Below are positions 1 through 7,262 of a stretch of 45,657 bases of DNA, in pieces. The stretch comes from Chloroflexota bacterium (GTDB taxonomy: Bacteria > Chloroflexota > Limnocylindria > Limnocylindrales > CSP1-4). The notes beneath the pieces were generated by a model. It was not told the DNA's origin and ran no database searches. It worked only from the letters and a program-made list of their open reading frames with translations. How positions within the stretch are numbered: position 1 is the stretch's first letter; every line of letters starts with the position of its first letter. The DNA lies in the NCBI GenBank assembly GCA_021813655.1, contig JAKAJU010000096.1, forward strand, positions 1 through 45,657. Reading direction: 5' to 3'. Both the position numbers and the translations under genes were made by a program.

Positions 1-512
1 AAGAGTCGCGGGCTCACGGCGAGCGCGAGGTCCACGCCGGACCGGTCCGCCGCCACGGTGACGACCGCCGCCTTCGCTCGGGCCGCGACGTATCCCGATG
101 CCCCGAGGTAGCCGCCGGCGGCGGCCGTGCCGGCCGACGCCGGCGGCGCCGCGTGCACGAAGTAGCCGCCGGGCGCGAGCCCCGTGATCGTCCAGGTGCC
201 GCTCGCCGTCGTCTGCGCGCCCTTGCACTCGACGGGGACGGGAACGGACGGCGGCGTGGACGGGCACGCCGTGACGACCGCGCCGGCGACGGGTCCCGTC
301 GCGCTCGTGACCGTCCCGGCGAGACGCAGGCCGACAGGGGAGGCGAGCGCGACGCGCTCCACGATGGGCGACGGCGAGGCCGTGGCGACGGACCCCGAGG
401 CCGCCGCTGGCCCGGCGGCCGGCAACGACACCGCGGCGACGAGGGCGGCGAGGAGGATGAACAGGCCGGAGCCTTCGGCGCAGAGTCGCGAGGTGGGACG
501 GAGACGCAGCAT
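1..512 (-). CDS. Secreted protein with carboxypeptidase-regulatory-like domain (3' end cut by window)
   Basis: The ATG at 512 opens a frame that runs off the window, giving about 170 visible residues. Residues 17-35 form a hydrophobic signal peptide or anchor (FILLAALVAAVSLPAAG). A beta-rich stretch follows, with the pattern GTVTSATGPVAGAVVTACP, then GTWTITGLAPGGYFVHA. This is the layout of carboxypeptidase-regulatory-like (prealbumin-like Ig) domains found on exported proteins. GAGG lies 5 bases before the ATG. The gene diverges from the LysM gene across about 75 bases. The true function is unknown, and the missing C-terminal part could carry another domain. Confidence 0.6.
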   Translation of the reverse strand, partial: MLRLRPTSRLCAEGSGLFILLAALVAAVSLPAAGPAAASGSVATASPSPIVERVALASPVGLRLAGTVTSATGPVAGAVVTACPSTPPSVPVPVECKGAQTTASGTWTITGLAPGGYFVHAAPPASAGTAAAGGYLGASGYVAARAKAAVVTVAADRSGVDLALAVSPRL

Positions 513-574
513 CGGGACCTCGGGGAAGCTGGGCGACGGAGGGCGGCGCCGATGGCGCGCGCGCGCGACGCGGG

Positions 575-587
575 TATCATGCCCGAG
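575..587 (+). promoter_or_regulatory. -10 box for a leaderless LysM mRNA
   Basis: TATCAT at 575-580 is followed by 7 bases and then ATG at 588. There is no Shine-Dalgarno sequence, so transcription probably starts at or next to the start codon. This favours ATG 588 over the in-frame ATG at 579, which overlaps the box. Confidence 0.5.
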
Positions 588-2000
588 ATGACCGAGCGCA
601 GCCCGGACGAACGGCCCACCGCGTGCCCGTTCCTCGCGTTCGAGGACGACCGCGACTACCGGTCCGATCGGCCCGACCACCGGCACCGCTGCTTCGCCGA
701 GGCGCACCCGGCCCCGCGCGCGATCAGCCACCAGGAGCTGTTCTGCCTGGGCGGTGCGTTCGGTGAGTGCCCCACCTTCGCGTCGTGGGCGGCCCGGGAG
801 GCGGCAGCTGTCCGGCGCCCGACGATCCGACGGCCCGAGACCTCGGCGACGCCCCGGGGTGCCTACCCGGCTGGCACGGCGTACCCGGCGGGTGCGGCGT
901 CTCCGGGCGATGCCGGGACCGCGCCTCCATCGCCGACCGCGTCGCGTGACTGGCAGGCACCACCCCCATGGGCCGCCGAGGGCGCCGCGGGCGCGGCCGC
1001 GCGGGACGTTGAGCCTTCTCCGACGGCCGGTCGGGGCCCGGACCTCGGCCAGACCCCCGCGTTCCTCGCCGGCCGCGAGGAACGACGCCCTGCCGGCGCC
1101 CCTGCATCCGGACGGCCGCCCGTTTCCGCGACGACCGCGGGCGGGGGCACGGCCGCCGCGGGCACGGCCGCGGCGTACGGGTCGGCCTCGCTCATCGGTG
1201 GCAGTGCGTCCGCGGCGTCCGCCGAGGACTTCGGCGGAGTCCCGCACGCCGGTGCAGGGCGGGCCGCCTCCCGGCCGGTATCCGGGCGGTCGAGCGCACC
1301 ACCGCCACCCCGGCCGTCGTCCTCGGATTCGCTCTGGACGGAGCCCGACATCGACGTCCCGGCGGAGGACGACGCCTGGGTCGATCCGGTCGAGGCCGCC
1401 GCGGCCGCCCGCGTCGCGCGAGCCTCCCGCTCGAGCAGCCCCTCGTCGTCCCGGTTCGGGCTCGGGCGATCGAAACCCACGGCTTCCGGTCAGGCGCGTC
1501 CGCTCCCGCAGCGCGCCGCGGACCCGGATGCCCCCGCGTGGGAGCGGCCTCGACGCTTCGATTCCTACCCGACGATCAAGTCGGGCGGCGTCTTCGGCGG
1601 CGGCGGCGCGTCCCGCCGGGTCCCGCGCATCCTCGTCTGGGCCGGTCTGCTCGCGGTCGCGGCCCTGGCGCTCTTCCTGCTCCCGCCGATCTTCCTCGGC
1701 GGCGGCGGCGCCCCGCGATCGAGTCCCACGCCGTCGGCCTCGGCCGACGCCACCGCCGCGCCGTCCGTGTCGCCCACGCCGGAGCCGTCCCCGACGCCGC
1801 TCACGTACAAGGTGAAGTCCGGGGACACGCTCTCGGGGATCGCGGCCAAGTACAAGCTGGCCGTCGCCGACATCATCGCGGCGAACCCGGATCTCAAGGA
1901 TCCGAACCAGCTCCAGATCGGCGACACGCTCGTCATCCCGCTGCCGGTCTCGTCCGTGATCCCGGACGCGGGGACGCCGGCCCAATCGGCCGCACCCTGA
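588..2000 (+). CDS. Membrane-anchored LysM protein with Cys-rich N-terminus
   Basis: This 470-residue protein has three parts. Residues 1-75 contain spaced motifs CPFL, HRCFAE, HQELFCL and CPTF with four cysteines, a pattern I know from Chloroflexota and actinobacterial LysM proteins. A long Ala/Pro/Ser/Gly-rich disordered stretch follows, including short AYPAG repeats. One transmembrane helix (about residues 347-373) precedes a C-terminal LysM domain (YKVKSGDTLSGIAAKYK then LQIGDTLVIP). LysM domains bind peptidoglycan or other GlcNAc polymers. With the Cys-rich part before the helix, it is probably cytoplasmic and the LysM domain external. The open frame extends upstream to 153, but that part is a shadow of the opposite gene. 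Confidence 0.75.
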   Translation: MTERSPDERPTACPFLAFEDDRDYRSDRPDHRHRCFAEAHPAPRAISHQELFCLGGAFGECPTFASWAAREAAAVRRPTIRRPETSATPRGAYPAGTAYPAGAASPGDAGTAPPSPTASRDWQAPPPWAAEGAAGAAARDVEPSPTAGRGPDLGQTPAFLAGREERRPAGAPASGRPPVSATTAGGGTAAAGTAAAYGSASLIGGSASAASAEDFGGVPHAGAGRAASRPVSGRSSAPPPPRPSSSDSLWTEPDIDVPAEDDAWVDPVEAAAAARVARASRSSSPSSSRFGLGRSKPTASGQARPLPQRAADPDAPAWERPRRFDSYPTIKSGGVFGGGGASRRVPRILVWAGLLAVAALALFLLPPIFLGGGGAPRSSPTPSASADATAAPSVSPTPEPSPTPLTYKVKSGDTLSGIAAKYKLAVADIIAANPDLKDPNQLQIGDTLVIPLPVSSVIPDAGTPAQSAAP

Positions 2001-2057
2001 CGCGGAGCCACGAGGCGTGCCCCGTCGTCGGCCTCGCGGGCGATGCTGCGGCGCCGG

Positions 2058-2387
2058 TCAGCGCGGGGAGAGGTTGATCGTCGTGATCTTCCCGGCCTCG
2101 ATGCGGAACGTCGCGTCGAGGTGCTGGCTCGGGGCACCCGGGCGCACGGAGACGATGTCCGCCTCGTAGACGTTGCCCATGTCGCGGACGTCTCCGGGGA
2201 CCATCTTCAGGCCCGGGTCCGCACGCAGGAACCACCCGCCGACCTGGTCGGATCCGCGAAGCACGCGCGCACCCTCGCCCACGTGCACGCGCATCTCGAC
2301 GCGCTCGTCGAGCAGCGCGACCGCGCCTTCCCTGTCGCCGCCGTTCAGGCGCTCGAAGAACAGCTCCATCGTGTCGACCGCACCCAT
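2058..2387 (-). CDS. SnoaL-like / NTF2-fold small protein
   Basis: The 109-residue product has the size and pattern of the nuclear-transport-factor-2/SnoaL-like fold. It has an N-terminal helix (TMELFFERLNGGDREGAVALL), a bent sheet (RVEMRVHVGEGARVLRG) and closing strands (HLDATFRIEAGKITTI). Such proteins are small ligand-binding pockets or isomerase-like enzymes, and the substrate cannot be read from sequence. It is a single gene, convergent with the LysM gene and 57 bases from it. A short CGAGGC/GCCTCG inverted repeat lies between them at 2011-2036. Confidence 0.7.
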   Translation of the reverse strand: MGAVDTMELFFERLNGGDREGAVALLDERVEMRVHVGEGARVLRGSDQVGGWFLRADPGLKMVPGDVRDMGNVYEADIVSVRPGAPSQHLDATFRIEAGKITTINLSPR

Positions 2388-2399
2388 GCCTCAAGTCTA
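2388..2399 (-). promoter_or_regulatory. -10 box of the SnoaL-like gene
   Basis: On the minus strand TAGACT (2399-2394) stands 6 bases before the ATG at 2387, compatible with a leaderless transcript. A weak GAGG also falls in the spacer. Confidence 0.4.
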
Positions 2400-2437
2400 C
2401 CCGCCGGGGTCACCGCACGCGGGCCGGGCGATCCCGT

Positions 2438-4672
2438 TCAGAAGCCGCCGCCGGCGCCGCCTCCGCCGCCCCCGGAGCCTCCGCCGCCGAAGCCGCCGCC
2501 GCCGCCCCCGCTCCCGGACGAGGACGGGGAGTTCCCGATCGTGCCGAGCGAGGCCATCATCCCGCCGAAGTCGGGGACCGCCGAGCCGGCCATGAGCCCG
2601 GGTGCGAGGCCGCCGGCGCCGGACCCCCAGCCGCTCCCGCCCGAGGCCGGGTGGTACCAGAGCGGCAGCCAGACGGTCGGGGTCGCCGTGCCCTCGCGCA
2701 TGTCCTCGATGCTGCGCTCGAGGACCTTCTCGATCTCATCCTGGAGGCCGAGCGCCGTCGCCCAGACGACTGCGCGGTCGGGCGTCTCGAGCCACGTGAG
2801 GCCCGACTTCGCGACGACCTCGTCCATCGAGCGCGCCTGTTCCATCGTCGCCTTCAGGGTCCTGCTGTAGCCGTCGAGCCAGACCCGCGCGAGGGCGCCC
2901 TTCTGCGTCCGAGCCGGCATCACGGCGGCGGCGATCATCGTGACCACCCCGCCGGCGCCGATCGCGATCGCCGCGACCGTCATCCCGTCGCTCGGGAGGA
3001 TGAAGGCGACGATGAGCACGGCGATCCCGAGCATCAGCTCGGCGAACCCCAGTCCCGCCCACTTACCGCGGACCGTCCCGGGCGGGGCCGTGAACCACCC
3101 GAGGTCGGTGACGCTCTTCTCCACGGTCGAGTCGAACTTCCCGACCTTCTCCCCGAGCTTGAGGAGCTTCTCCGGCGCGATGTGCCCCTCGTGGTCTGCG
3201 ATCTGCTGCACCTGGCTGAGGAGGTACGCCTCGGCAGGGCCGGTCGCAGGCCGCCGGTTGAGCGCGATCCGCGGGTCGGACGTGTCCGGGTCGGTGACCC
3301 GGATCGCGAGCTTCTCCGACTTGATGAAGCGCCCGGTCTCCTCTTGCTCGAAGATGAGCTCACCCCGGCTCGCAAGGTCGAGCATCGCCGCGGTGAGAGC
3401 GCGGCGGGAGGTGCCGCCGTTCAGGACGACCGAGCCCGACGCCGGGGTCATCTCGGCCGGCGGGTCCGGCATGAGCATCGACGAGCTCTGGGTGACGACC
3501 GGGTCGCGGCCGCGGCGGTACCAGGTGACGACCGACCACCCTGCGATCACGAAGAAGAGGATGGGCGCGAGGATCAGCCCGATGACGGCGTTGAGCTGCC
3601 GGAAGAACTGGAGCCGCGAGGCGTTCTCGGGGGTCGCGAGCTCCTCGAGCCGCTGCATCGCCACCGTCATGGCGCCGTCGAGGTCGCCGCTCCTGAGCAG
3701 CGGCAGCATGTCGTTCTCGTAGATCGCCTGGCGCTGGTCGTTGCTGACGAGGTTCCGGAAGCCGGGACCGGCGTAGAGCTGGACCTGGCCGTGGCGGAGG
3801 CTGTCGTCGAGGTTCCAGAGGATGACGAGCCCGTCGTCGAAGCCCTTCCGGCCGACGCCCCACGTGTCCATGAGCGAGATGGCGTCCCTCTCGGTCGAGG
3901 CGGAGTCGGCGCCGGGCTTCACCTGCGTATAGACGACCACCTGCGCACCTGTGCGCTGCGCGATCCGGTCGATCGCCGTCTGGGTCGCGGCGGCCGTCTC
4001 GTTCGAGAAGACACGCGCGTAGTCGTAGACGCGGCGCCCCGTCTCGGGTGCGGGCCACGGCGGGCCCACCGCGGGCGCGTCCGCCGCACCGGGGCGAGGC
4101 GTCGCACCCGCATCGCCCGACGTGCCCGTTGCGGCGTCGGCCGCGAGCGCGAGGCCGCCGGCCGCCGAGAGAAGGATGATGTCGGGGTCGCAGCCGATCC
4201 CGAGGGCAGGCTTCAGCTGCTTCGTGACCAGGTCGGAGACGGCCGACTCCGTGACGATGTCGGACCAGGCCGATCCCACGCGGACGCCGATGTCGACGGG
4301 ACAGGCAGGCTCCCCCGCGACGTCCATGACGACGACGAGCGTGTCGCGGACCTCCGGATCGTCGGGCAGCCAGGCGCCCACGAGGTACGAGGCGTCCGTG
4401 GACGCGTCCGCCCCGGCGGCGTCGGCGACACGGTGGACGTAGAAGACCGGAGCGATCCCGGCGCGCTCTGTCGCCGCCTGGAGGATCTCGGGGACCGCCG
4501 ACGCCGCAGACGGCGCGACGGCGCCGGTCTCGTCGTAGACGACGGTCCCCGGCACGTACGTGCGGGTGAAGTCGGCGGCGGCGACAGCGCCCGGCCGGGC
4601 GGCCGCGAGCAGGACGGCACCGACGGCAACGGCTGCGACGATCCGGCGGGCGAGCGCGATGCAGCACCTCAT
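2438..4672 (-). CDS. TPM-domain / DUF2207 membrane protein with Gly-rich tail
   Basis: The 744-residue protein starts with a signal peptide (RRIVAAVAVGAVLLAAARPG). Residues about 45-170 look like a degenerate first TPM domain (TLVVVMDVAG, then GVRVGSAWSDIV). Residues about 215-355 are a clear TPM domain (VYDYARVFSNETAAATQTAI; RKGFDDGLVILWNLDD; VQLYAGPGFRNLVSNDQRQA). A transmembrane helix follows (VIGLILAPILFFVIAGWSVV), then a cytoplasmic DUF2207-like winged-helix part. Two more helices come next, and the protein ends in a run of Gly with a terminal Phe. TPM proteins act at the envelope in repair or assembly of membrane complexes; the exact role here is unknown. The open frame extends upstream to 5059, but ATG 4672 is chosen because the signal peptide and a -10 box sit there. 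Confidence 0.8.
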   Translation of the reverse strand: MRCCIALARRIVAAVAVGAVLLAAARPGAVAAADFTRTYVPGTVVYDETGAVAPSAASAVPEILQAATERAGIAPVFYVHRVADAAGADASTDASYLVGAWLPDDPEVRDTLVVVMDVAGEPACPVDIGVRVGSAWSDIVTESAVSDLVTKQLKPALGIGCDPDIILLSAAGGLALAADAATGTSGDAGATPRPGAADAPAVGPPWPAPETGRRVYDYARVFSNETAAATQTAIDRIAQRTGAQVVVYTQVKPGADSASTERDAISLMDTWGVGRKGFDDGLVILWNLDDSLRHGQVQLYAGPGFRNLVSNDQRQAIYENDMLPLLRSGDLDGAMTVAMQRLEELATPENASRLQFFRQLNAVIGLILAPILFFVIAGWSVVTWYRRGRDPVVTQSSSMLMPDPPAEMTPASGSVVLNGGTSRRALTAAMLDLASRGELIFEQEETGRFIKSEKLAIRVTDPDTSDPRIALNRRPATGPAEAYLLSQVQQIADHEGHIAPEKLLKLGEKVGKFDSTVEKSVTDLGWFTAPPGTVRGKWAGLGFAELMLGIAVLIVAFILPSDGMTVAAIAIGAGGVVTMIAAAVMPARTQKGALARVWLDGYSRTLKATMEQARSMDEVVAKSGLTWLETPDRAVVWATALGLQDEIEKVLERSIEDMREGTATPTVWLPLWYHPASGGSGWGSGAGGLAPGLMAGSAVPDFGGMMASLGTIGNSPSSSGSGGGGGGFGGGGSGGGGGGAGGGF

Positions 4673-4685
4673 CGCCGTCAGGGTA
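4673..4685 (-). promoter_or_regulatory. -10 box for a leaderless TPM-protein mRNA
   Basis: On the minus strand TACCCT (4685-4680) is followed by GACGGCG, 7 bases, and then ATG at 4672. No ribosome-binding sequence is present. Confidence 0.45.
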
Positions 4686-4795
4686 CCGCGCCGCACCGCC
4701 CCGACGATGCCCTGTTGCGCCTGCCGGCCCGACGGCGCTGCCGTATCGTGGACGGGTGGGTCGGTGTCAGACCCGTGCGCGAGGGGGATGATGCG

Positions 4796-5722
4796 ATGTC
4801 CCGAGAGCTTCCCGTGTCCGGTCGGTCCGTCCATGGGGCCGCCGGCCGTCTCGTCGCGATCGTCTCGCTCGCCGCTCTCGTGCTCGTCCTCGCCGTCCCC
4901 GTCACGGCGGCAGCGCCCACACGTGTCTGGGTGGCGCGCGTGGGCAGCGGCGGGGCCAACGGCAACGTCGTCGTGACCTTGCCCGCCACGGGGTCCGGGA
5001 CACTGGCCATCGCACTCCGCGGGATGCCGCCGGGCTCGCTCGTCAGCGGGGCCGTCCACCTCGGGACGTGCGCCGCCCAGGGCGCGGTCGTGGCGATGCT
5101 CCCGGCCGGCCGCGCGACGCCCGCCGGGCGGTTCTCGAAGAGGCGCGTCCCGTCGGCGACCGAAGCGAGGTCGATCGCGTCCGCAGCGTCCCTCGTGGCG
5201 ACGATCCGCGCGGGGAGCGTTCGCCGCTGCGCGCCGCTCGTGGAGCGGGCGACGCCGGCGCCGACCCCGACGCCCACGGCCACGCCGACGCCCGCGCCGA
5301 CCCCGACGGCCACGACCGCGGCCACGCCGACGCCCGCGCCGGGCGGCGTCCCGACCCAGGGTCCGCTCCAGGTCGGCCAGAAGGTCATGATCGCCGGCAA
5401 GGCGTACCTCACGGTGGGCTGGGTCAGCTCGATCGTGGACGGCTCGGGCACGCCGGGTGTCCTCATCGGCGTCACGTTCGAGGCGTTCGTCGCTGGGCTC
5501 GACGTCAGCTCGTCGCAGTTCACCCTCGTCGAGCCGAACGGAGCGCTCCAGCGACCGGCCTACTGCTCAGGCTGCGATCCGGACGTGCCCTTCTGGGCGC
5601 TCACGCTGCCAACGACGCTGCCCTGCAGCGCGACGCTTCTCTTCCCGGCGCCGGTGCTCGGCCCGCTCGACCTGCGGTATGCCGCATCGTGGGGGTCGAC
5701 GACCTTCCACATCCGTAACTGA
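4796..5722 (+). CDS. Secreted two-domain protein with Thr/Pro linker
   Basis: The 308-residue product begins with a signal peptide (LVAIVSLAALVLVLAVPVTA). Residues about 42-150 form a beta-rich domain with two cysteines (HLGTC and RRCAPL). The same pattern occurs near the N-terminus of the secreted protein at 30914-33031. A linker of about 35 residues is almost pure Thr/Pro/Ala. The C-terminal about 120 residues (VGQKVMIAGKAYLTV; FTLVEPNGALQ; YCSGCDPD) resemble DUF4352/telokin-like Ig domains. GAGGGGG at 4781-4787 is the ribosome site for ATG 4796. The gene is divergent from the TPM gene. No enzyme motif was seen; a structural or adhesive surface role is a guess. Confidence 0.65.
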   Translation: MSRELPVSGRSVHGAAGRLVAIVSLAALVLVLAVPVTAAAPTRVWVARVGSGGANGNVVVTLPATGSGTLAIALRGMPPGSLVSGAVHLGTCAAQGAVVAMLPAGRATPAGRFSKRRVPSATEARSIASAASLVATIRAGSVRRCAPLVERATPAPTPTPTATPTPAPTPTATTAATPTPAPGGVPTQGPLQVGQKVMIAGKAYLTVGWVSSIVDGSGTPGVLIGVTFEAFVAGLDVSSSQFTLVEPNGALQRPAYCSGCDPDVPFWALTLPTTLPCSATLLFPAPVLGPLDLRYAASWGSTTFHIRN

Positions 5723-5746
5723 GCGGCGACGCCCGGCATCCGCGGA

Positions 5747-7063
5747 TCAGGCGAGGGAGGCGAGCCGCCCCCGCTGCCGGGCGACGACGAGTCGCCCGTC
5801 GGTCTCGATGAGGACCTGGGGCGGTCGTGGCCGGCCGTTGTACCGCGTGGACATCGATACGCCGTACGCGCCGGTGTCGAGGATCGCGACGAGGTCGCCG
5901 CGTCGGAGTGCCGGAAGCTCGTGGACCCCGAGCGTGTCTGTCGATTCGCAGATCGGGCCCTCGACCGCCGTGGGCAGCTCCGACCCGATCGGGCGCACCC
6001 TGTGCCCCGCGCGTCGGTCGCCCGGATGGACCGGCCGCCCGTCGGCCGTCAGCGCGACGACGCGGTGACGCGCGCCGAAGAGCGCGGGCCGGATCAGCTC
6101 GGCCATGCCGGCGTCGAGCACGACCTGGGGGCCCCCGTCGGGCCCACGGCCATCGCGGACGTGGAGGACGCGCGCGACGAGGTAGCCGGCGCGGGCCACC
6201 AGGAACCGGCCCGGCTCGACCGCGAGGCGGGTCGGGCGGCGCTCCGGCGGGATCGCGTCCAGGAGCGGCGCCAGCTCTGCAGCGAAGCGCGCCGGCCGGG
6301 GCACGGCGTCGTCGTCGCCCTCGATGGAGACCGGGAATCCGCCGCCGACGTCGAGCGTGTCGAAGGTGGGGTCGTCCTCGCGCACCAAGGCTCCCACCGC
6401 GAGCGCGCGGCGCACGGCATCGCGCCACGCGTCGACGGCCGCGAGCTGGGATCCCACGTGGAGATGGATCCCGCGCCAGCGCAGCGGCCCGTCCCGGCCC
6501 CCACCGGCCTCGATCGCCGCCGCGATCTCGTCGTCGGCGAGTCCGAACTTGCTGCTCGCTGCGCCCACGGCCAGTCCCCGATGCGTCTCCGGCGTCACGG
6601 CCGGGTTGAGCCGGAGGAGGACGTCGACGCGGGAGGCGCCGTGCAGGCCGGCGGCGCGCGCGAGGGCGGCGAGCGCCGCCGCCTCGTCCGCCGATTCGAC
6701 GGCGGTCCACCGCAGCGGGTCGCCGTCGGCCGCCGCACGGACGACCGCGCGGAGGTCGCCGTCCGACTTCCCGATCCCCTCGAGGGTCGTCGCAGCGTTC
6801 GGCACGCCCGCGCGACGCGCAAGCGTCCACTCGCCCCGCGAGACCACGTTCGCGCCGAATCCGCGGCCGACCACGGCGGCCACCACCGCCGGGACGTCGT
6901 TCGCCTTGACGGAGAACGATCGCAGCCACGGGTCAGGGAACGCCGCGCGGACCTCGGCGGCGGCCGCATCGACCGTCGCGACGTCCGTCACGTAGACGGG
7001 CGTGCCGACTCGCTGCGCGGCGGCGCGGAGCCCGGCGGCGATCTCCGTGATGCGATCGGTCAT
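5747..7063 (-). CDS. lysA: Diaminopimelate decarboxylase
   Basis: LysA removes CO2 from meso-diaminopimelate to give L-lysine, the last step of lysine synthesis in the cytoplasm. The 438-residue length is normal. Visible fold-type III PLP features are SFSVKAND with the PLP lysine K53, HLHVGSQ, the GGGF loop (TLDVGGGFPVS), VEPGRFLVARAG, and GPICESTD whose Cys contributes to the active site across the dimer. The C-terminal part includes YNGRPRPPQVL. The gene is alone, convergent with the secreted protein gene (24 bases apart) and divergent from the DUF885 gene. Related arginine/ornithine decarboxylases share the fold, but the EPGR and ICESTD motifs favour LysA. Confidence 0.88.
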   Translation of the reverse strand: MTDRITEIAAGLRAAAQRVGTPVYVTDVATVDAAAAEVRAAFPDPWLRSFSVKANDVPAVVAAVVGRGFGANVVSRGEWTLARRAGVPNAATTLEGIGKSDGDLRAVVRAAADGDPLRWTAVESADEAAALAALARAAGLHGASRVDVLLRLNPAVTPETHRGLAVGAASSKFGLADDEIAAAIEAGGGRDGPLRWRGIHLHVGSQLAAVDAWRDAVRRALAVGALVREDDPTFDTLDVGGGFPVSIEGDDDAVPRPARFAAELAPLLDAIPPERRPTRLAVEPGRFLVARAGYLVARVLHVRDGRGPDGGPQVVLDAGMAELIRPALFGARHRVVALTADGRPVHPGDRRAGHRVRPIGSELPTAVEGPICESTDTLGVHELPALRRGDLVAILDTGAYGVSMSTRYNGRPRPPQVLIETDGRLVVARQRGRLASLA

Positions 7064-7247
7064 CGGCGGACGTGCCTCGGCGGATGGCCGCGCGGTGCGG
7101 CTGTCGGTGATGATGGCGCTCGGCCGCGCCGGGTGCGCGCCGGCCGCAGCGCCGGCGACTGAATCGGGGCGGCGACGGGCGCCCTCGGCCGTGCCGGGGA
7201 TGCGACGCCCTCCCGCCCGACGTCCCCGGCCGAGGCCCGCCCGCGGC

Positions 7248-7262
7248 TACACTCGAACGACC
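7248..7262 (+). promoter_or_regulatory. -10 box ahead of the DUF885 gene
   Basis: TACACT at 7248-7253 lies 9 bases before ATG 7263, with no Shine-Dalgarno sequence. This suggests a leaderless or nearly leaderless mRNA. Confidence 0.45.

Noticed and set aside
2011-2036. CGAGGC/GCCTCG repeat after the LysM gene as a terminator
   Set aside because: Six base pairs around a 14-base loop is weak at this GC content; mentioned only as context.
2651-5722. 1023-residue plus-strand open frame covering the TPM gene region
   Set aside because: Only the last 308 codons (from 4796) have a signal peptide and domain pattern; the rest is a composition-driven shadow of the minus-strand TPM gene.
5738-5747. 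ATCCGCGGAT palindrome between the secreted protein gene and lysA as terminator
   Set aside because: A 10-base perfect palindrome has no loop and overlaps the lysA stop; too short to support.
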